A stretch of DNA of 7,503 nt from positions 1 through 7,503 of the forward strand of contig DAOVZA010000086.1 in assembly GCA_030635405.1 (NCBI GenBank), in the 5' to 3' direction. Below are positions 6,562 through 7,503 of this stretch, one piece after another (positions within the stretch are counted from its first letter, which is position 1; every line of letters starts with the position of its first letter). Source of the stretch: Desulfocapsa sp. Its GTDB lineage: Bacteria > Desulfobacterota > Desulfobulbia > Desulfobulbales > Desulfocapsaceae. The position numbers and the translations under genes were made by a program. The notes beneath the pieces are model-generated. The model saw only the letters and a list, made by a program, of their open reading frames with translations. It did no database searches and was not told the DNA's origin.

Positions 6562-7503
6562 TTAAAAGAAATAACGTGCCCTCAATTCAACTTTGTTTGA
6601 ATTAACCTTTTCACCGTATTCAGTATGTTTGTCACCATCAATGACTGAAAACTTCAAACGAAATTCCCAATTAGTGATTCCGGTGTATACAGCTTCAGGA
6701 GTAATGGAATAGCTTTGATCCTCAAGATTAACAATTGCCGTAATACCAGGAGTAAAATAGAGCATATCAAAGGGTTCCTTCTGACTAACCTTGGCATACA
6801 GATAGTGACGACCGGGCTGTGGCTGACCATATCCCCTCAGGCTAATCTCTCTTGCCCTATCCAAAAGGACAGACTCTGCATCATCACTCTCTGCCAGGCC
6901 AGTTTCAGCCAGTTGATAGAAACGACCCAGCTCATCTTCACTATACCCACCACCATTGTAATAATACTCAACAATAGATGTGACATCTTTCTCTGAGAGA
7001 TAACGAATTCCAAGCAAACTTGAAAAAACATCTTTTTCTATAAAGGTTGAGGAATTGTCTTCCTCAAGCATTATCTTTCTAAGGTTTGATGTGTAGGCAG
7101 CTTCACCATGGATTTCAAAATTGGTGGCAAGATTAGTAGAGAAATCCACGCCAAAACGATCCGGCCGACTATCACCTGCTAAAAGTACAAAATCAACGTC
7201 TATGTCTCTATATAATAAGTACAGTTTAGCTGCAAAATTGACATTATCCTCTTCACCAAAATCATCGTTAACATCTTCATATACCGGTAGCACTGCCATA
7301 GTTATTGCTGCAGTTTGCAGGGCACCCTGAAAGCTTTTAATGAAATCACCTTCAAAGGTCACATAGCCTTCGAGTGCATCCTCAGGATTATTAGGATCCT
7401 TACGACGATTTAAAAATCCAACCGGATTCCATGCATACCCCTTTCCCCATTTATAGGATTTCTTACCGAGTGAAAAGGTAGCAGTAGGTGCTGGCTGCAA
7501 TGA
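6562..7503 (-). CDS. Putative outer-membrane beta-barrel protein, 5' end outside the window
   Basis: The frame is open through the right edge (the last visible codons are Ser-Leu). The TTG at 7500 is therefore probably internal, and the signal peptide and N-terminal strands are not visible. The 313 codons seen are rich in alternating polar/hydrophobic stretches with many aromatic residues, lack any hydrophobic helix, and end in ELRARYFF. A C-terminal phenylalanine after a final amphipathic strand is typical for substrates of the BAM machinery. Near the visible start is YKWGKGYAWNPVGF followed by RRKDPNNPED. This WGKGY-x-NP-(x)n-KDP-(x)n-P arrangement is seen in large porin-like barrels of Gram-negative bacteria, but I cannot name a family with certainty. 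Two acidic loops (VYEDVNDDFGEEDN and AESDDAES) look like surface loops. Transport or structural role unknown. The terminator at 6496-6531 closes it. Confidence 0.75.
   Translation of the reverse strand, partial: SLQPAPTATFSLGKKSYKWGKGYAWNPVGFLNRRKDPNNPEDALEGYVTFEGDFIKSFQGALQTAAITMAVLPVYEDVNDDFGEEDNVNFAAKLYLLYRDIDVDFVLLAGDSRPDRFGVDFSTNLATNFEIHGEAAYTSNLRKIMLEEDNSSTFIEKDVFSSLLGIRYLSEKDVTSIVEYYYNGGGYSEDELGRFYQLAETGLAESDDAESVLLDRAREISLRGYGQPQPGRHYLYAKVSQKEPFDMLYFTPGITAIVNLEDQSYSITPEAVYTGITNWEFRLKFSVIDGDKHTEYGEKVNSNKVELRARYFF

Overview
The window looks like ordinary chromosomal DNA from a Gram-negative anaerobe or facultative anaerobe, most likely a Desulfobacterota (sulfate-reducer-like, Desulfobulbales-type) bacterium. 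That assignment is inference. It rests on moderate base composition, the close packing of guaB, guaA and a long three-domain pta, and an outer-membrane barrel protein at the right end. No marker gene fixes the taxon.

Left part (1-4946, + strand): a tight run of three housekeeping genes. guaB (IMP dehydrogenase) enters from beyond the left edge. It is followed after 14 bases by guaA (glutamine-hydrolysing GMP synthase) and after a further 27 bases by pta (phosphate acetyltransferase). GuaB and GuaA are the two consecutive steps from IMP to GMP. Pta belongs to acetate/acetyl-CoA energy metabolism, and its usual partner ackA is not in the window.

Middle (4980-5611, - strand): a perfect 38-base palindrome with a T-tract on the minus strand closes a convergent two-gene unit. 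The unit encodes small membrane proteins of 64 and 100 residues that I do not recognise. They share a motif and look like diverged paralogues. A plausible extended -10 promoter lies upstream.

Divergent intergenic region (5612-5963): about 350 bases without a gene. It holds the predicted minus-strand promoter and an unusual set of nested inverted repeats, several with an ACATGT-type core, all centred near 5821-5826. This looks like a multi-operator regulatory region between the membrane-protein pair and a + strand cupin gene.

Right part: the cupin gene (5964-6323) has an intact metal-binding site. Just after it, with a good ribosome binding site, lies what reads as a broken small gene (6342-6470). 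Its three frames together resemble the DUF1059/COG5466 small-protein family. A bidirectional terminator (6496-6531) then separates this unit from a convergent minus-strand gene that encodes most of an outer-membrane beta-barrel protein and runs off the right edge.

I see no mobile element, CRISPR array, tRNA or rRNA. The points worth a second look are the small membrane-protein pair, the nested dyad between the divergent units, and the frameshifted small gene.
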